Shown: positions 46,632 through 57,562, counted from the first letter of the stretch. The stretch: DNA of 64,000 nt from Adhaeribacter aerolatus (GCF_007991635.1 NZ_BJYS01000008.1:1-64000); one strand, 5' to 3'. Translations and numbers: made by a program. Notes: generated by a model not told the origin, from the letters alone.

Positions 46632-47096
46632 ATGCTCAAAAATTTAGAAATTGATAATACAGACCTTCGAATCCTGTCTCTTTTGATGGATGACGCGAAA
46701 ATGGCCTACGCTGATGTAGGAAAAGAAGTATTTGTTTCGGGCGGCACCGTGCACGTCCGGATGAAGAAAATGGAGCAAATGGGTATTGTAACCGGAACCC
46801 AATTAAAGCTTAATTATTCTAACCTCGGCTACGATATAAGCGCCTTTTTAGGTATTTACTTAAAGAAAAGCTCGATGTATGTAGAAGTGCTGGAACAATT
46901 AAAGAAAATACCGGAAGTGGTAAATGTAAATTACACCACCGGCGAATGGAGTATGTTTGCTAAACTTATTTGCAAGGACACCGCTCACCTGAAAAATGTC
47001 TTAACCGATAAAGTTCAGAAGGTGCCGGGTATACAACGCACCGAAACCTTTATTTCGCTGGAAGAAAGCATCAACCGGCCTGTTCAGCTTCTTTAA
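46632..47096 (+). CDS. Lrp/AsnC family transcriptional regulator
   Basis: A 154-residue feast/famine regulator. Residues 1-60 form the N-terminal helix-turn-helix (IDNTDLRILSLLMDDAKMAY, VHVRMKKMEQMGIVTG), and about 65-150 form the RAM amino-acid-binding domain (YDISAFLGIYLKKS, IPEVVNVNYTTGEWSMFAKL). Family members sense amino acids such as Leu, Asn or Lys and control their metabolism. Which one is sensed here cannot be read. It is divergent from the Leu-like tRNA-like gene and convergent with aspS. Confidence 0.93.
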   Translation: MLKNLEIDNTDLRILSLLMDDAKMAYADVGKEVFVSGGTVHVRMKKMEQMGIVTGTQLKLNYSNLGYDISAFLGIYLKKSSMYVEVLEQLKKIPEVVNVNYTTGEWSMFAKLICKDTAHLKNVLTDKVQKVPGIQRTETFISLEESINRPVQLL

Positions 47097-47100
47097 AATT

Positions 47101-47155
47101 AATCAGGACCGGGCCTGGCTCTTAAATACTTAAATAGCCAAACCCGGTCCTGAAT
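47101..47155. terminator. Bidirectional terminator between the Lrp/AsnC gene and aspS
   Basis: An approximately 20-base stem, 47101-47120 with 47135-47155 (core CAGGACCGGG facing CCCGGTCCTG), with a 14-base AT-rich loop sits between two convergent genes. Confidence 0.75.
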
Positions 47156-47172
47156 TAATAAACCTATTTTAA

Positions 47173-48927
47173 TTATTTTTTTGCCTGAAGTTGAATTTGC
47201 AATTCATCTAGTTGTTCCTGTGCAATCGTCGCAGGCGCATCAATCATTACATCACGGCCGGAATTATTCTTAGGAAAGGCAATAAAATCGCGGATTGAAT
47301 CGGCACCACCAAACAAAGAACACAGCCGGTCGAAACCGAAAGCAATGCCGCCGTGCGGAGGAGCGCCGTATTCAAACGCATTCAGCAGGAAACCAAACTG
47401 CGCCTGGGCTTCTTCGTCGGTGAAACCAAGCAATTTAAACATGGCCGCCTGCAGGGTTCGTTCGTGTATCCGGATAGAACCTCCTCCTACTTCCACGCCA
47501 TTAATTACCATGTCGTAAGCATTGGCTCGTACCGCACCCGCATTACTGTCCAGTAAATGAATGTCTTCGTGCTTCGGCGACGTAAACGGGTGGTGCATGG
47601 CAAAATAACGCTGGGCTTCTTCGTTCCACTCCAGCAACGGGAAATCCAATACCCACAGCGGTGCAAATTTATTTTTAGTGCGCAATCCCAAACGCTCTCC
47701 TATTTCCAGGCGCAGCTCCGATAAGGCTTTGCGGGTTTTATCCGGGGCACCGGCTAATACCAATATTAAATCGCCGGGTTTGGCAGCCGTGGCAACAGCC
47801 CAGCTTTGTAAATCGTCCTGGTTAAAAAACTTATCTACCGATGATTTTATGGCACCATCCGCTTCTACGCGGGCATAGATTAAGCCGGTGGCGCCTAGTT
47901 GCGGCCGTTTTACAAAATCGGTTAGTTCGTCTATCTGCTTACGCGTATAAGCCGCGCATCCGGCGGCATTTATAGCCACTACTAATTCAGCTTCGTCAAA
48001 AACCTTAAAGTTCTTTCCTTTTACCAAATCTGTCAGTTCCACAAACTTCATTTCAAAGCGGGTATCCGGCTTATCGTTGCCGTAATATTTCATGGCATCG
48101 GCGTAAGTCATCCGTGGAAAATCAGTTATTTCCAAACCTTTTACCTTGGAGAAAAGATGCTTTACCAAACCTTCGAAGGTATTCAGAATATCTTCCTGCG
48201 AAACAAAAGAAAGCTCACAATCTATTTGGGTAAATTCGGGTTGGCGGTCGGCCCGTAAGTCTTCGTCGCGAAAACACTTTACAATCTGAAAGTACTTATC
48301 GAAACCCGAAACCATTAAAAGCTGCTTAAAAGTTTGCGGCGACTGCGGCAAGGCGTAAAACTCACCGGGGTTCATACGCGAGGGCACCACAAAGTCGCGG
48401 GCGCCTTCGGGCGTAGATTTAATTAAAACGGGCGTTTCTACCTCAATAAAACCGCTGCCATCGAGGTAAGCGCGGGCTTGCTGCATCATCTGGTGCCGCA
48501 GCTCCAGGTTCTTGCGCACGGCATTGCGGCGCAAATCCAGGTAGCGAAATTTCATCCGGAGGTCATCGCCGCCGTCGGTATCGTCTTCTATTAAAAAGGG
48601 CGGCAATTTAGCCGGGTTTAGTACCGTTAAAGCCTGCACCTGTATTTCTACATCGCCGGTAGCCAGTTTATCGTTTTTAGAAATGCGCTCAATTACTACT
48701 CCACGGGCCTGTATAACATACTCCCGACCTAACTCGCGGGCGGCGGTTAATATTTCAGGGGCTGTAACACCTTCTTCCAGTTTAAGCTGGGTTAATCCGT
48801 ACCGGTCGCGGAGGTCAATCCACATCATGCCGCCTTTGTCGCGGGTTTTATGTACCCAACCGGCCAGCACCACTTCGGTGCCCACGTGTGTTATTCTTAA
48901 TTCTCCGCAGGTGTGTGTTCTAAGCAT
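47173..48927 (-). CDS. aspS: Aspartyl-tRNA synthetase
   Basis: A 584-residue class II synthetase of the bacterial type that charges tRNA-Asp. The OB-fold anticodon-binding domain (about 1-110; [19 protein letters not shown] in part) is followed by the catalytic core with motif 2 [18 protein letters not shown] (about residue 217) and motif 3 [10 protein letters not shown] (about 530). The bacterial GAD insertion lies between about 290 and 420. Length is normal. It stands alone, convergent with the Lrp/AsnC gene. Confidence 0.97.
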   Translation of the reverse strand: MLRTHTCGELRITHVGTEVVLAGWVHKTRDKGGMMWIDLRDRYGLTQLKLEEGVTAPEILTAARELGREYVIQARGVVIERISKNDKLATGDVEIQVQALTVLNPAKLPPFLIEDDTDGGDDLRMKFRYLDLRRNAVRKNLELRHQMMQQARAYLDGSGFIEVETPVLIKSTPEGARDFVVPSRMNPGEFYALPQSPQTFKQLLMVSGFDKYFQIVKCFRDEDLRADRQPEFTQIDCELSFVSQEDILNTFEGLVKHLFSKVKGLEITDFPRMTYADAMKYYGNDKPDTRFEMKFVELTDLVKGKNFKVFDEAELVVAINAAGCAAYTRKQIDELTDFVKRPQLGATGLIYARVEADGAIKSSVDKFFNQDDLQSWAVATAAKPGDLILVLAGAPDKTRKALSELRLEIGERLGLRTKNKFAPLWVLDFPLLEWNEEAQRYFAMHHPFTSPKHEDIHLLDSNAGAVRANAYDMVINGVEVGGGSIRIHERTLQAAMFKLLGFTDEEAQAQFGFLLNAFEYGAPPHGGIAFGFDRLCSLFGGADSIRDFIAFPKNNSGRDVMIDAPATIAQEQLDELQIQLQAKK

Positions 48928-49299
48928 AAATTAAAAAGATTATTATAGATGATATGAATGACCCTTTGCTAGTTTACCGGTAATTAATAACTGGCCGGGC
49001 GGCCCCGACTGACCAAATTTAAGTTGATTTTATTTCGGGTAAAATTAAAAATTTCTTAATCTTTATACCAATTTACTTCAGCTGTGCGCAATATTTTAGC
49101 TTAAATAAAAGAAGCTGTTTAAAAACCGGTTAAACTTAAAGAAAATAAATAATACTGCCGCAGCTATTATTTTCAAATAGCTTTCTTTTTTTTATAAAAA
49201 ATTATTCGGCAGCAGCAGGAACAGAAGGGAATGAAAAAAAGAGAAATAAAGTCGGCGGGATTTTAAGGAGTATGGATTAGCAGATGAGCACTAAAGCGA
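48928..49299. other. AT-rich spacer upstream of aspS
   Basis: 372 bases with no gene. It presumably contains the aspS promoter. A weak inverted repeat (CTGCCGCAGC facing CGGCAGCAG, about 49155-49216) is the only structure seen. Confidence 0.45.
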
Positions 49300-49512
49300 T
49301 TACATCTTTTGGTGAGCACTGGCAAAAAAACGTCCCATGGCAGATGGTGCTTCTTTGGGGGTATTAACTTTGCGGGTACTAACCCGAACTTCATCATCGG
49401 CATCGGTACCTAATGAAATCAGGAGAACAATAAATACCAGTAAGTGAAATAATAAAGAAGTTAAACTGTAAAGCTCTTTTTTCTGTTTTGCACTAAACCG
49501 CCGCATAATCAC
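49300..49512 (-). CDS. Small single-pass membrane protein
   Basis: A 70-residue putative protein. A basic N-terminus (RRFSAKQKKELY) is followed by one strong hydrophobic helix (LTSLLFHLLVFIVLLISLG) and a hydrophilic tail. The topology is plausible for a real small membrane protein, and it lies isolated in an AT-rich region where long frames are rare. There is no recognised family. The start may be Met1 or Met3. Confidence 0.45.
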   Translation of the reverse strand: MIMRRFSAKQKKELYSLTSLLFHLLVFIVLLISLGTDADDEVRVSTRKVNTPKEAPSAMGRFFASAHQKM

Positions 49513-49904
49513 CTAATCATTTAGTCCTTTAAAAATAAAAAGAACAGTAAGTTGTACTTTCTCTTACTTTACTAAACATAAACTTCTGGTAAAGGTATCA
49601 TACCACCCAAATAACTCCAAATGAATTCTGCTTATTTTTTCAAAAAAATAGAAAATACTATATATATTCAACTAAAATTAAACCTAATATTTAAAAATTA
49701 ATAAAGCATAAAACAGGTAAGTACAATTTAGCCAAAATACCCTAAATATAATTTTGCAAATACTACCTGCTACGCTACTCTTAATTGCCGAATAAATACG
49801 CGACAAATGAAACTTCTACCTACTTTTGTATAACGCTAAAAATATCCTTGGCAATGTATTTGCCTCTTTAAAGGTTATAGCTTACAAATTCGTTTTGATT
49901 AAAT
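49513..49904. other. AT-rich spacer between divergent genes
   Basis: 392 bases, strongly AT-rich, with no gene or clear repeat. It should hold promoters for the flanking divergent genes. Confidence 0.45.
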
Positions 49905-50459
49905 ATGATGAAGTACTTTTTAATTTTTTCGACACTCCTGGTTCTATTAGCAGGCTTTGTAGCGCCAAAGTTTAAAACCGTAAATATCACCAAAAATATT
50001 TCGGTGTCGCTGCCCCAGGACTTTGCCGTAATGCCCGATGAGGTTATTGCGTCTAAATATCCTTCGCCCCGCAAACCGCTGGCGGCCTATACCAGCCCTA
50101 ACCGGCTGGTCGATTTTGTATTAACCGAGCGGCCCAGTATGTTTCATAAAGATGACCTGAAAATGGTGCAGCAGTTTTACAAAACCAGTATTCAGAATAA
50201 ATATTCGGATATTAAGTTCATGCGGGAGGAAATTAAGAAAATCAGAAACCAGGATTTTGTTATTTTTGAATTTACCTCAACTGTGCGGGACGAAGATCGT
50301 AAGACTAACCGGTTGGCTCCTATCCGGCGGTACACCATTGTACAATATACCATTTTTAACGAGAAGCTGTATATTTTTACGATTAATGTACCCATCGATT
50401 TGAAACCTTCCTGGGAAAAACCAGCTAATAAAATAATGGAATCAGTTAAAGTAAGTTAA
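49905..50459 (+). CDS. Exported hypothetical protein (PsbP/DUF1795-like pattern)
   Basis: A 184-residue protein with signal peptide (FLIFSTLLVLLAGFVAP). The mature part has a strand pattern VNITKNISVSLPQDFAVMP, then VDFVLTERP and a C-terminal YTIVQYTIFNEKLYIFTINV followed by IMESVKVS. This is reminiscent of small PsbP/DUF1795-type sandwich proteins. No function can be given. It is followed by tadA 68 bases later on the same strand. Confidence 0.7.
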   Translation: MMKYFLIFSTLLVLLAGFVAPKFKTVNITKNISVSLPQDFAVMPDEVIASKYPSPRKPLAAYTSPNRLVDFVLTERPSMFHKDDLKMVQQFYKTSIQNKYSDIKFMREEIKKIRNQDFVIFEFTSTVRDEDRKTNRLAPIRRYTIVQYTIFNEKLYIFTINVPIDLKPSWEKPANKIMESVKVS

Positions 50460-50527
50460 ATTCCAGCATTCCCAATTTTTCTGAATATAGTTCGGGTACG
50501 GCCTGCTTTTAAACTTTATAATTTTTA

Positions 50528-50977
50528 ATGGTGCTATCAGTTTTCAGCGACGAATATTACATGAAAGAGGCTTATAAACAAGCCTTGTACGCCAGAGAAG
50601 AAGGCGAAATTCCGATTGGGGCGGTGGTGGTTTGTAATAATAAAATTATAGCCAAAGCCTATAATCAAACCGAAAAATTAAACGACGTAACCGCCCACGC
50701 CGAGGTATTGGCAATTACCGCCGCTTCTAATCATTTAGGCAATAAATATTTAAAAGATTGTACGTTGTACGTTACAGTAGAGCCTTGTGTAATGTGTGCG
50801 GGCGCCAGTTACTGGGCGCAATTAAAACGAATTGTATTTGCTACTACCGATCCCAAAAGAGGTTTCCGGAGGTTTGGCAGTAACTTAATTCATCCGAAAA
50901 CCGAAACCGAGAGCGGTATTTTGGCCCACGAGTGCGCCAATCTTATGACGGATTTCTTTTTGAATAAAAGGATATAG
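50528..50977 (+). CDS. tadA: tRNA-specific adenosine deaminase-like nucleoside deaminase
   Basis: A 149-residue zinc cytidine/adenosine deaminase. The zinc site is His57-Ala-Glu59 (HAEVLA) with Cys87-Val-Met-Cys90 (EPCVMCAGA). The opening EEGEIPIGAVVV and the close GGFxxFGSN-like GFRRFGSNLIHPKTE fit TadA, which makes inosine at position 34 of tRNA-Arg(ACG). Guanine deaminase is a related alternative. An internal Met12 could also serve as start. It is followed by the superoxide dismutase gene after 54 bases. Confidence 0.88.
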   Translation: MVLSVFSDEYYMKEAYKQALYAREEGEIPIGAVVVCNNKIIAKAYNQTEKLNDVTAHAEVLAITAASNHLGNKYLKDCTLYVTVEPCVMCAGASYWAQLKRIVFATTDPKRGFRRFGSNLIHPKTETESGILAHECANLMTDFFLNKRI

Positions 50978-51031
50978 GGCCTATCTTTGAACTGTTACGT
51001 AAATAAATATTCAACCTTAAAAAATAAAACT

Positions 51032-51640
51032 ATGGCATTTGAACTTCCGCAATTACCTTACGATTACGATGCGTTAGAACCACACATCGATCGCCAAACC
51101 ATGGAAATTCACCACACGAAACACCATCAGGCGTATACCACCAACTTAAACAACGCAATTCAGGGCACCGAACTGGAAGGCAAATCGATAGAAGAAATAT
51201 TAAAACAAGCTGGTCAGGGCTCTCCTGCCGTGCGGAACAATGGTGGCGGCTATTACAACCACAACATGTTCTGGCAAATATTGGCCCCCAATGGCGGCGG
51301 CGAACCTAATGGTCCGGTAGCAGAAGCCATTAATGCGGCTTTCGGGTCTTACGATAAATTTAAAGAAGAATTTACCAAAGCTGCTACTACCCGCTTTGGT
51401 TCCGGCTGGGCCTGGCTTTGCAAAATGGATAACAATTCGGTACAAATTTGCTCCAGTGCCAATCAGGATAACCCGTTAATGGGCGTTGATAACTGCAATG
51501 GCTTCCCGATTCTGGGCTTAGACGTTTGGGAGCACGCTTATTATTTAAAATACCAGAACCGCCGTCCGGATTATATTTCGGCCTTTTTTAACGTAATTAA
51601 CTGGGCCGAAGTAAACCGCCGCTTTACGCAGGGTAAATAA
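51032..51640 (+). CDS. Fe/Mn superoxide dismutase
   Basis: With the ATG at 51032 it is 202 residues, the normal size. A TTG start at 50987 would add a non-family extension. Metal ligands are visible as His27 (EIHHTKHH), His77 (YYNHNMFW), Asp164 and His168 (LDVWEHAYY). It converts superoxide to peroxide and oxygen in the cytosol. The metal (Mn, Fe or cambialistic) is not decided by these residues. It is closed by a terminator shared with the convergent transporter gene. Confidence 0.95.
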   Translation: MAFELPQLPYDYDALEPHIDRQTMEIHHTKHHQAYTTNLNNAIQGTELEGKSIEEILKQAGQGSPAVRNNGGGYYNHNMFWQILAPNGGGEPNGPVAEAINAAFGSYDKFKEEFTKAATTRFGSGWAWLCKMDNNSVQICSSANQDNPLMGVDNCNGFPILGLDVWEHAYYLKYQNRRPDYISAFFNVINWAEVNRRFTQGK

Positions 51641-51653
51641 TTTTACGTTTTAT

Positions 51654-51696
51654 GCATAAAAAAAGCTCATCTGACCCAGTTGAGTTTTTTTTATGC
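51654..51696. terminator. Bidirectional terminator between sod and the nucleoside transporter gene
   Basis: GCATAAAAAAAGCTCA (51654-51669) pairs with TGAGTTTTTTTTATGC (51681-51696), with an 11-base loop and A/T runs on both sides, between two convergent genes. Confidence 0.85.
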
Positions 51697-51713
51697 AAGC
51701 TACCTCCACAAGG

Positions 51714-53051
51714 CTAAAACTCATACAAGATACCCGCTACGGTGGCCGTCATTAAACAGGCTACCGATGCGCCCAGCAAGGCATACAACCCTAACCGGGA
51801 TAAATTACCTTGCTGTTCGGGCGCCATACCACCAATGCCGCCAATCTGGATGGCAATAGAACTAAAATTTGAGAAACCACACAAGGCGTAAGTAGCCATA
51901 ATAATAGATTTCTGACTGAGGGTTCCCGCCTCCTTCATTTTAGATAAGTCCAGGTAAGCTACAAACTCGTTAATGGCCGTTTTCTGCCCCAGCAAACTAC
52001 CTACCTGTAAAGTATCGGCCCACGGAATACCTATCAGAAAAGCAAATACCCGAAATATTTGCCCCAATAAATATTGAAAAGAAAGGCCGTTGAACTGCCC
52101 GTTGGTACTGGCTACCACCAGTTCGTTCAGGCCGGTTAAGCCGCCAAACTTTATTAAAATATAGTTTAACAGGGCAATAATGGCAATAAACGCCAGCAGC
52201 ATACCGCCCACGTTCAAAGCCAGGCGCAACCCGTCGGCCGCCCCTATGGACATAGCATCGATAAAGTTTACGCCCAACGATTCTTTATTTACCTGCAAAT
52301 TGGTGTTGATTTTGTCTATTTCGGTTTCGGGCACCAGCATTTTAGACATAACAATACCGGCCGGCGCGTTCATGACAGAAGCTGTAAGCAGGTGCGCGGC
52401 AAAAATAGCCTGCTGCGCCGGGTCACTTCCTCCCAAAAAGGAAACATAAGCCGCCAGTACCCCGCCCGCCAGCGTAGCCATACCACCCGTCATCAAACAC
52501 ATCAGTTCGGACTTGGTCATGTTGTTAATAAAAGGCCTTACCAGCAAAGGGGCCTCCGTCTGGCCCAGAAAAATATTACCTGCCGCCGATAAACTCTCGG
52601 CCCCGGATAAGCGCATCCCTTTCGACATAATCCAGGCTATGCTATACACCACCTTTTGCAGCACGCCTAAATAATAAAGGCCGGCCGAAACCGTAGAAAA
52701 GAAAATAATAGTAGGCAGCACATTAAAAGCGAAAATATAACCCAAGCCGCCATTAGCGGCCGGATTGGCCAGGTTACCAAACAGAAACTCAGCCCCGGCA
52801 CTGGAAAAACTCAGCAACCGCACAAACGCCCTGCTCAGAAACTCGAAAATACTTGTAATAAACGGGACTTTGGTTACCAGAAAACCGAACAAAATCTGCA
52901 ACCCAGCGCCCACGACTACCAGCCGCCAGTTGATGGCTTTTCGGTTAGTGGAGAACAAATAACCAATACTAATTAATACCACCAGGCCCAGCAGACCTCT
53001 GATTATGCCCATAAAATTATATTCCTGTAAAAGGCTCCAAAAGTACTGCAT
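51714..53051 (-). CDS. CNT (NupC) family nucleoside transporter
   Basis: A 445-residue polytopic inner-membrane protein of the concentrative nucleoside transporter family, which couples nucleoside uptake to Na+ or H+. Family traits: LGLVVLISIGYLFSTNRKAI at the N-terminus, the conserved GQTEAPLLVRPFI segment (residues about 163-175), MTGGMATLAGGVLAAYVSFL, and the late CGFSNFSSIAIQIGGIGGMAP. The length is typical. It is divergent from the methionine operon. Confidence 0.95.
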   Translation of the reverse strand: MQYFWSLLQEYNFMGIIRGLLGLVVLISIGYLFSTNRKAINWRLVVVGAGLQILFGFLVTKVPFITSIFEFLSRAFVRLLSFSSAGAEFLFGNLANPAANGGLGYIFAFNVLPTIIFFSTVSAGLYYLGVLQKVVYSIAWIMSKGMRLSGAESLSAAGNIFLGQTEAPLLVRPFINNMTKSELMCLMTGGMATLAGGVLAAYVSFLGGSDPAQQAIFAAHLLTASVMNAPAGIVMSKMLVPETEIDKINTNLQVNKESLGVNFIDAMSIGAADGLRLALNVGGMLLAFIAIIALLNYILIKFGGLTGLNELVVASTNGQFNGLSFQYLLGQIFRVFAFLIGIPWADTLQVGSLLGQKTAINEFVAYLDLSKMKEAGTLSQKSIIMATYALCGFSNFSSIAIQIGGIGGMAPEQQGNLSRLGLYALLGASVACLMTATVAGILYEF

Positions 53052-53275
53052 ATTCTATTCAAAACAAACAACTGGCACCGTAGACGCGGATAGAGATAAT
53101 GATACTTAAGGCCTTACTTACAAATATTTAAAGGAGGGATCAGGGCATAAATTATTCTACCGGTTTTGGAAGAAGGCCAGGTGCTAAAAAGATTTTTATA
53201 GAAAAAAAACTAATATATTGTAGTAAAATTATTTACTTTGCAGCCGTAATACGCTTTCCTCCTTTTTGCAGGATT

Positions 53276-53378
53276 GATTTATAAAGAAGAGGCGAGAGAA
53301 TAGGCTCCGCGACCCTCTGGCAACCTCATCCAATTGAAAGGTGCCAAATCCTATCCCAGTAATGGGAAATATAAATTA
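53276..53378 (+). promoter_or_regulatory. SAM-I type riboswitch
   Basis: The element has the SAM-I (S-box) core: AGAGGCGAGAG on the left, CCTCTGGCAACCTC in the middle and GAAAGGTGCCAAATCC (53335-53350) on the right, the most conserved block of the class. P1 can form between ATTTATA (53277-53283) and TATAAAT (53370-53376). It precedes the polycysteine ORF and metY. S-adenosylmethionine binding would lower expression of the methionine genes. No obvious terminator hairpin follows P1, so the output step (transcription or translation) is open. Confidence 0.88.
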
Positions 53379-53385
53379 ATTAAAA

Positions 53386-53508
53386 ATGAAAAAACCGCCC
53401 TATACAGCCTTATTCTTTGCTGCACCTAATTCAGGTGAGGCTTTTATTTCTGTTACTCGTTTTCCCAGTTCAGTTGGCTGTTGTTGCTGTTGCAACTTTA
53501 GTGGCTAG
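53386..53508 (+). CDS. Polycysteine leader peptide (putative attenuator ORF)
   Basis: A 40-codon ORF that begins 8-10 bases after the riboswitch, reading MKKPPYTALFFAAPNSGEAF and ending SSVGCCCCCNFSG. Five consecutive Cys codons (TGT TGT TGC TGT TGC, 53479-53493) occur near the end, as in amino-acid-sensing leader peptides. Downstream, GGCTG (53528-53532) can pair with CAGCC (53546-53550). The GGCTG at the start of the Cys run (53476-53480) offers a competing pairing. metY begins 98 bases after the stop. The inferred role is ribosome stalling when charged tRNA-Cys is scarce, which would change expression of metY. Not proven. Confidence 0.6.
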   Translation: MKKPPYTALFFAAPNSGEAFISVTRFPSSVGCCCCCNFSG

Positions 53509-53582
53509 GGTATTTTCCTATATTTGCGGCTGCTCTGTTTTATTACAGCCAAATAAAATTAAATTTAAGGCTATTATAATAA

Positions 53583-54950
<1,368 letters not shown>

Positions 54951-54990
54951 GCCCGCGCTACAACATATAAACCTAAAACAATTTTACCCA

Positions 54991-55031
54991 ACATTATTCC
55001 GGTAAACCATTTACCGGAATAATGTTTTTAT
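54991..55031 (+). terminator. Terminator or attenuator between metY and metX
   Basis: A perfect 16-base stem, ACATTATTCCGGTAAA (54991-55006) with its complement at 55010-55025, has a 3-base loop and is followed by TTTTTA. Only about 25 bases separate it from the metX start, so metX-hom must rely on read-through or on a promoter inside metY. Confidence 0.75.
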
Positions 55032-55050
55032 TACAGAATTGAGGAATAGC

Positions 55051-56079
55051 ATGCCGCAGGAAATATTTAAGTACCCGTTCCCTTTTGGGGTGGAAAGCGG
55101 GCAAACTTTACCCGAAATCCAGATTACGTACCATACTTACGGGAAATTAAATCCTGAGAAAAATAATGTTATTTGGGTATGCCATGCTTTAACGGCTAAT
55201 TCCGATGTACTGGATTGGTGGAAAGGATTATTTGGCGAGCAGAATTTATTTAACCCGGAAGAGCATTTTATTATCTGTGCCAATATTTTAGGTTCCTGTT
55301 ACGGCACCACCGGGCCATTGTCCGTTAACCCAGGTACGGGTCAGCCGTATTACCAGGATTTTCCGCCCATTACCATCCGGGACATGGTAAAGGCCCACGA
55401 TTTACTGCGGCAACACTTAGAAATAGAAAAAATTCATACGGTAATCGGCGGTTCGCTGGGCGGCCAGCAAGCCCTGGAGTGGGCCATCCAAAAGCCGCAG
55501 CACATCCAAAATCTGATTGTGGTTGCTACCAATGCTTACCACTCGCCTTGGGGTATTGGCTTTAACGAAGCCCAACGCCTAGCAATATTTGCCGACGAAA
55601 CTTATTTCCAGCATAAACCCGATGGCGGCAGCAAAGGCCTGAAAGCGGCCCGGGCCATGGCCTTACTCAGCTACCGCAATTACGATACTTATTCTAAAAC
55701 CCAGTTCGAAAACGACTTAGCTAAAACCGATAACTTCCGGGCCAGTTCTTACCAGAATTACCAGGGCGAAAAACTGGTAAACCGCTTTAATGCGTACGCT
55801 TACGTATCATTAAGCAAAACCATGGATTCGCATAACGTAGGCCGGCACCGGGGCAGCGTGGAAGAAGGTTTGGGTTTAATAAGAGCGAAGACTTTGGTAG
55901 TTGGTATTAGCTCCGATGTTTTGTTTCCGGTTTCGGAACAACGGTATATTGCCCAGCACATCAATAATGCCGCTTACCGCGAAATAGATTCGTTTTATGG
56001 CCACGATGGTTTCCTGATTGAAACCGGCCAGCTTACTCAAATAATAGAAGCTTTTTACGGCGTACCCGTAGAAAAATAA
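55051..56079 (+). CDS. metX: Homoserine O-acetyltransferase
   Basis: With the ATG at 55051 it is 342 residues. An in-frame TTG at 55039 is less likely. It is an alpha/beta-hydrolase acyltransferase that makes O-acetylhomoserine, the substrate of MetY. The catalytic triad, numbered from the TTG (subtract 4 for the ATG), is Ser139 in GGSLGGQQALEW, Asp293 in DVLFPVSEQ and His322 in GHDGFL. ILGSCYGTTGPLS is the conserved oxyanion-side segment. Operon order metY-metX-hom supports the pathway. Confidence 0.95.
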   Translation: MPQEIFKYPFPFGVESGQTLPEIQITYHTYGKLNPEKNNVIWVCHALTANSDVLDWWKGLFGEQNLFNPEEHFIICANILGSCYGTTGPLSVNPGTGQPYYQDFPPITIRDMVKAHDLLRQHLEIEKIHTVIGGSLGGQQALEWAIQKPQHIQNLIVVATNAYHSPWGIGFNEAQRLAIFADETYFQHKPDGGSKGLKAARAMALLSYRNYDTYSKTQFENDLAKTDNFRASSYQNYQGEKLVNRFNAYAYVSLSKTMDSHNVGRHRGSVEEGLGLIRAKTLVVGISSDVLFPVSEQRYIAQHINNAAYREIDSFYGHDGFLIETGQLTQIIEAFYGVPVEK

Positions 56080-56084
56080 CAGAT

Positions 56085-57347
56085 ATGCATAAAGATTTAA
56101 ATATTGGTTTGTTTGGCTTTGGCGTGGTAGGACAGGGCTTGTACGATGTTTTGCTGAACAGCCGCGGCATTAAAGCCAGCATTGCGCGCATCTGCGTGAA
56201 AGACCGCACCAAAAAACGTAAACTACCCGCCGAAGCATTTACCTTCGATAAATACGATCTGCTGAATAACCCGGACATCGATATTATTGTGGAATTAATA
56301 GACGATGCCGAAGAGGCTTTTAAGATTGTATCGGAGGCCATGAAAAAAGGAAAGAGCGTGGTGACAGCCAACAAGAAAATGGTAGCCCAGCACCTGGCCG
56401 AACTCGTACAATTGCAGGAAGAAAATCATGTTTCGCTCCTCTACGAAGCGTCCTGCTGCGGCAGTATTCCCATCATCCGTAACCTCGAAGAATATTACGA
56501 CAACGAGTTGCTTTACTCAGTAAGCGGTATATTCAATGGTTCTTCTAACTACATATTATCTAAGGTTTTTAACGAAGGACTGGCCTACGAAGTAGCCCTG
56601 AAACAAGCGCAGGATTTAGGTTTCGCCGAAACCGACCCTACCCTGGACGTAGGCGGTTTTGACCCGAAATACAAAGTAACCATCATAGCGGCGCACGCTT
56701 ATGGCTTATTCCTGAACCCCGATGATATATTCAACATCGGTATTCAGAATTTATCGCAGCACGATATTCAGTACGCGAAAGAAAAGGGATATAAAATAAA
56801 GCTGGTACCGCACGTAACCAAAATAGATGCCGCCACTATTTCTTTACTGGTAATGCCACAGTTCGTGGATCGCCATCACCCTTTGTACAACGTCGAGAAC
56901 GAAAATAATGGGGTGATTGTGGAAGCTGCTTTTTCCGAGAAACAATTCTTCTCGGGTAAAGGCGCCGGCGGCTACCCTACCGGTTCGGCTGTTCTTTCGG
57001 ATATTTCGGCTTTGACTTACGGCTATAAATACGAATACAAAAAACACTTGCAGCACATCGAAGTAAGCTCTTCGAACAACATAGAAGTAAAAGTTTATTT
57101 GCGCTACTCCGATAAGAAGTTGCTGCAGCAGGTTCCGTTTGTGAGCATTTCAGAGAAATTCAGCGGCAAAGATTTCCGGTATTTAATTGGCTATGTAAAC
57201 CTGGAAACGTTGCTGCAGAACCAGGATTTACTCCGGGCTTCGGATGCTTTCCTGGTAAGTACCGGCAATTTTAAATCGGTAACTGCTCCCGACGAGCACG
57301 CCGCCAAAGAAGAAATAAAGTTTTCGAAAGAAGCGCTTGCTGAGTAA
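56085..57347 (+). CDS. hom: Homoserine dehydrogenase
   Basis: A 420-residue enzyme that reduces aspartate semialdehyde to homoserine with NAD(P)H. The Rossmann motif is GLFGFGVVGQGLYDVL. The catalytic domain has TANKKMVAQHLAEL, YEASCCGSIPIIRNL, GIFNGSSNYILSK, and ETDPTLDVGGFDPKYKVTII with the expected catalytic Asp/Lys pair. A C-terminal extension of about 80 residues (VKVYLRYSDKKLLQQVPFVS) occupies the usual place of an ACT-type regulatory domain. It begins 5 bases after metX, so it is cotranscribed with it. Confidence 0.94.
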   Translation: MHKDLNIGLFGFGVVGQGLYDVLLNSRGIKASIARICVKDRTKKRKLPAEAFTFDKYDLLNNPDIDIIVELIDDAEEAFKIVSEAMKKGKSVVTANKKMVAQHLAELVQLQEENHVSLLYEASCCGSIPIIRNLEEYYDNELLYSVSGIFNGSSNYILSKVFNEGLAYEVALKQAQDLGFAETDPTLDVGGFDPKYKVTIIAAHAYGLFLNPDDIFNIGIQNLSQHDIQYAKEKGYKIKLVPHVTKIDAATISLLVMPQFVDRHHPLYNVENENNGVIVEAAFSEKQFFSGKGAGGYPTGSAVLSDISALTYGYKYEYKKHLQHIEVSSSNNIEVKVYLRYSDKKLLQQVPFVSISEKFSGKDFRYLIGYVNLETLLQNQDLLRASDAFLVSTGNFKSVTAPDEHAAKEEIKFSKEALAE

Positions 57348-57388
57348 ATATAGGTGGGCACCTGTATCTTTCGGCCATTTTTAAATAA

Positions 57389-57448
57389 AAAACCGCACCG
57401 GCTCATATTATCGTTCTGCAGAACGATAATATGAGCCGGTGCGGTTTT
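57389..57448 (+). terminator. Perfect 60-base palindrome ending the met operon
   Basis: Bases 57389-57418 are the exact reverse complement of 57419-57448, with the centre inside CTGCAG and no loop. The ends are AAAA and TTTT, so it acts as a terminator on either strand. It lies 42 bases past the hom stop. Confidence 0.85.
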
Positions 57449-57562
57449 CTCTAACCACGCTGGGGCTAAACCCCAACAAATACCTGAATTCAACCAAAGC
57501 CCTAACAGAATTATTCTGCTATATTTTTTAGTAGCTTTGAGCCCTATTAAGAATTATTGAAT

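Noticed and set aside
46438-46647. 69-codon plus-strand frame across the tRNA-like gene
   Set aside because: It is the complement of a structured RNA gene plus its promoter and overlaps the Lrp/AsnC start.
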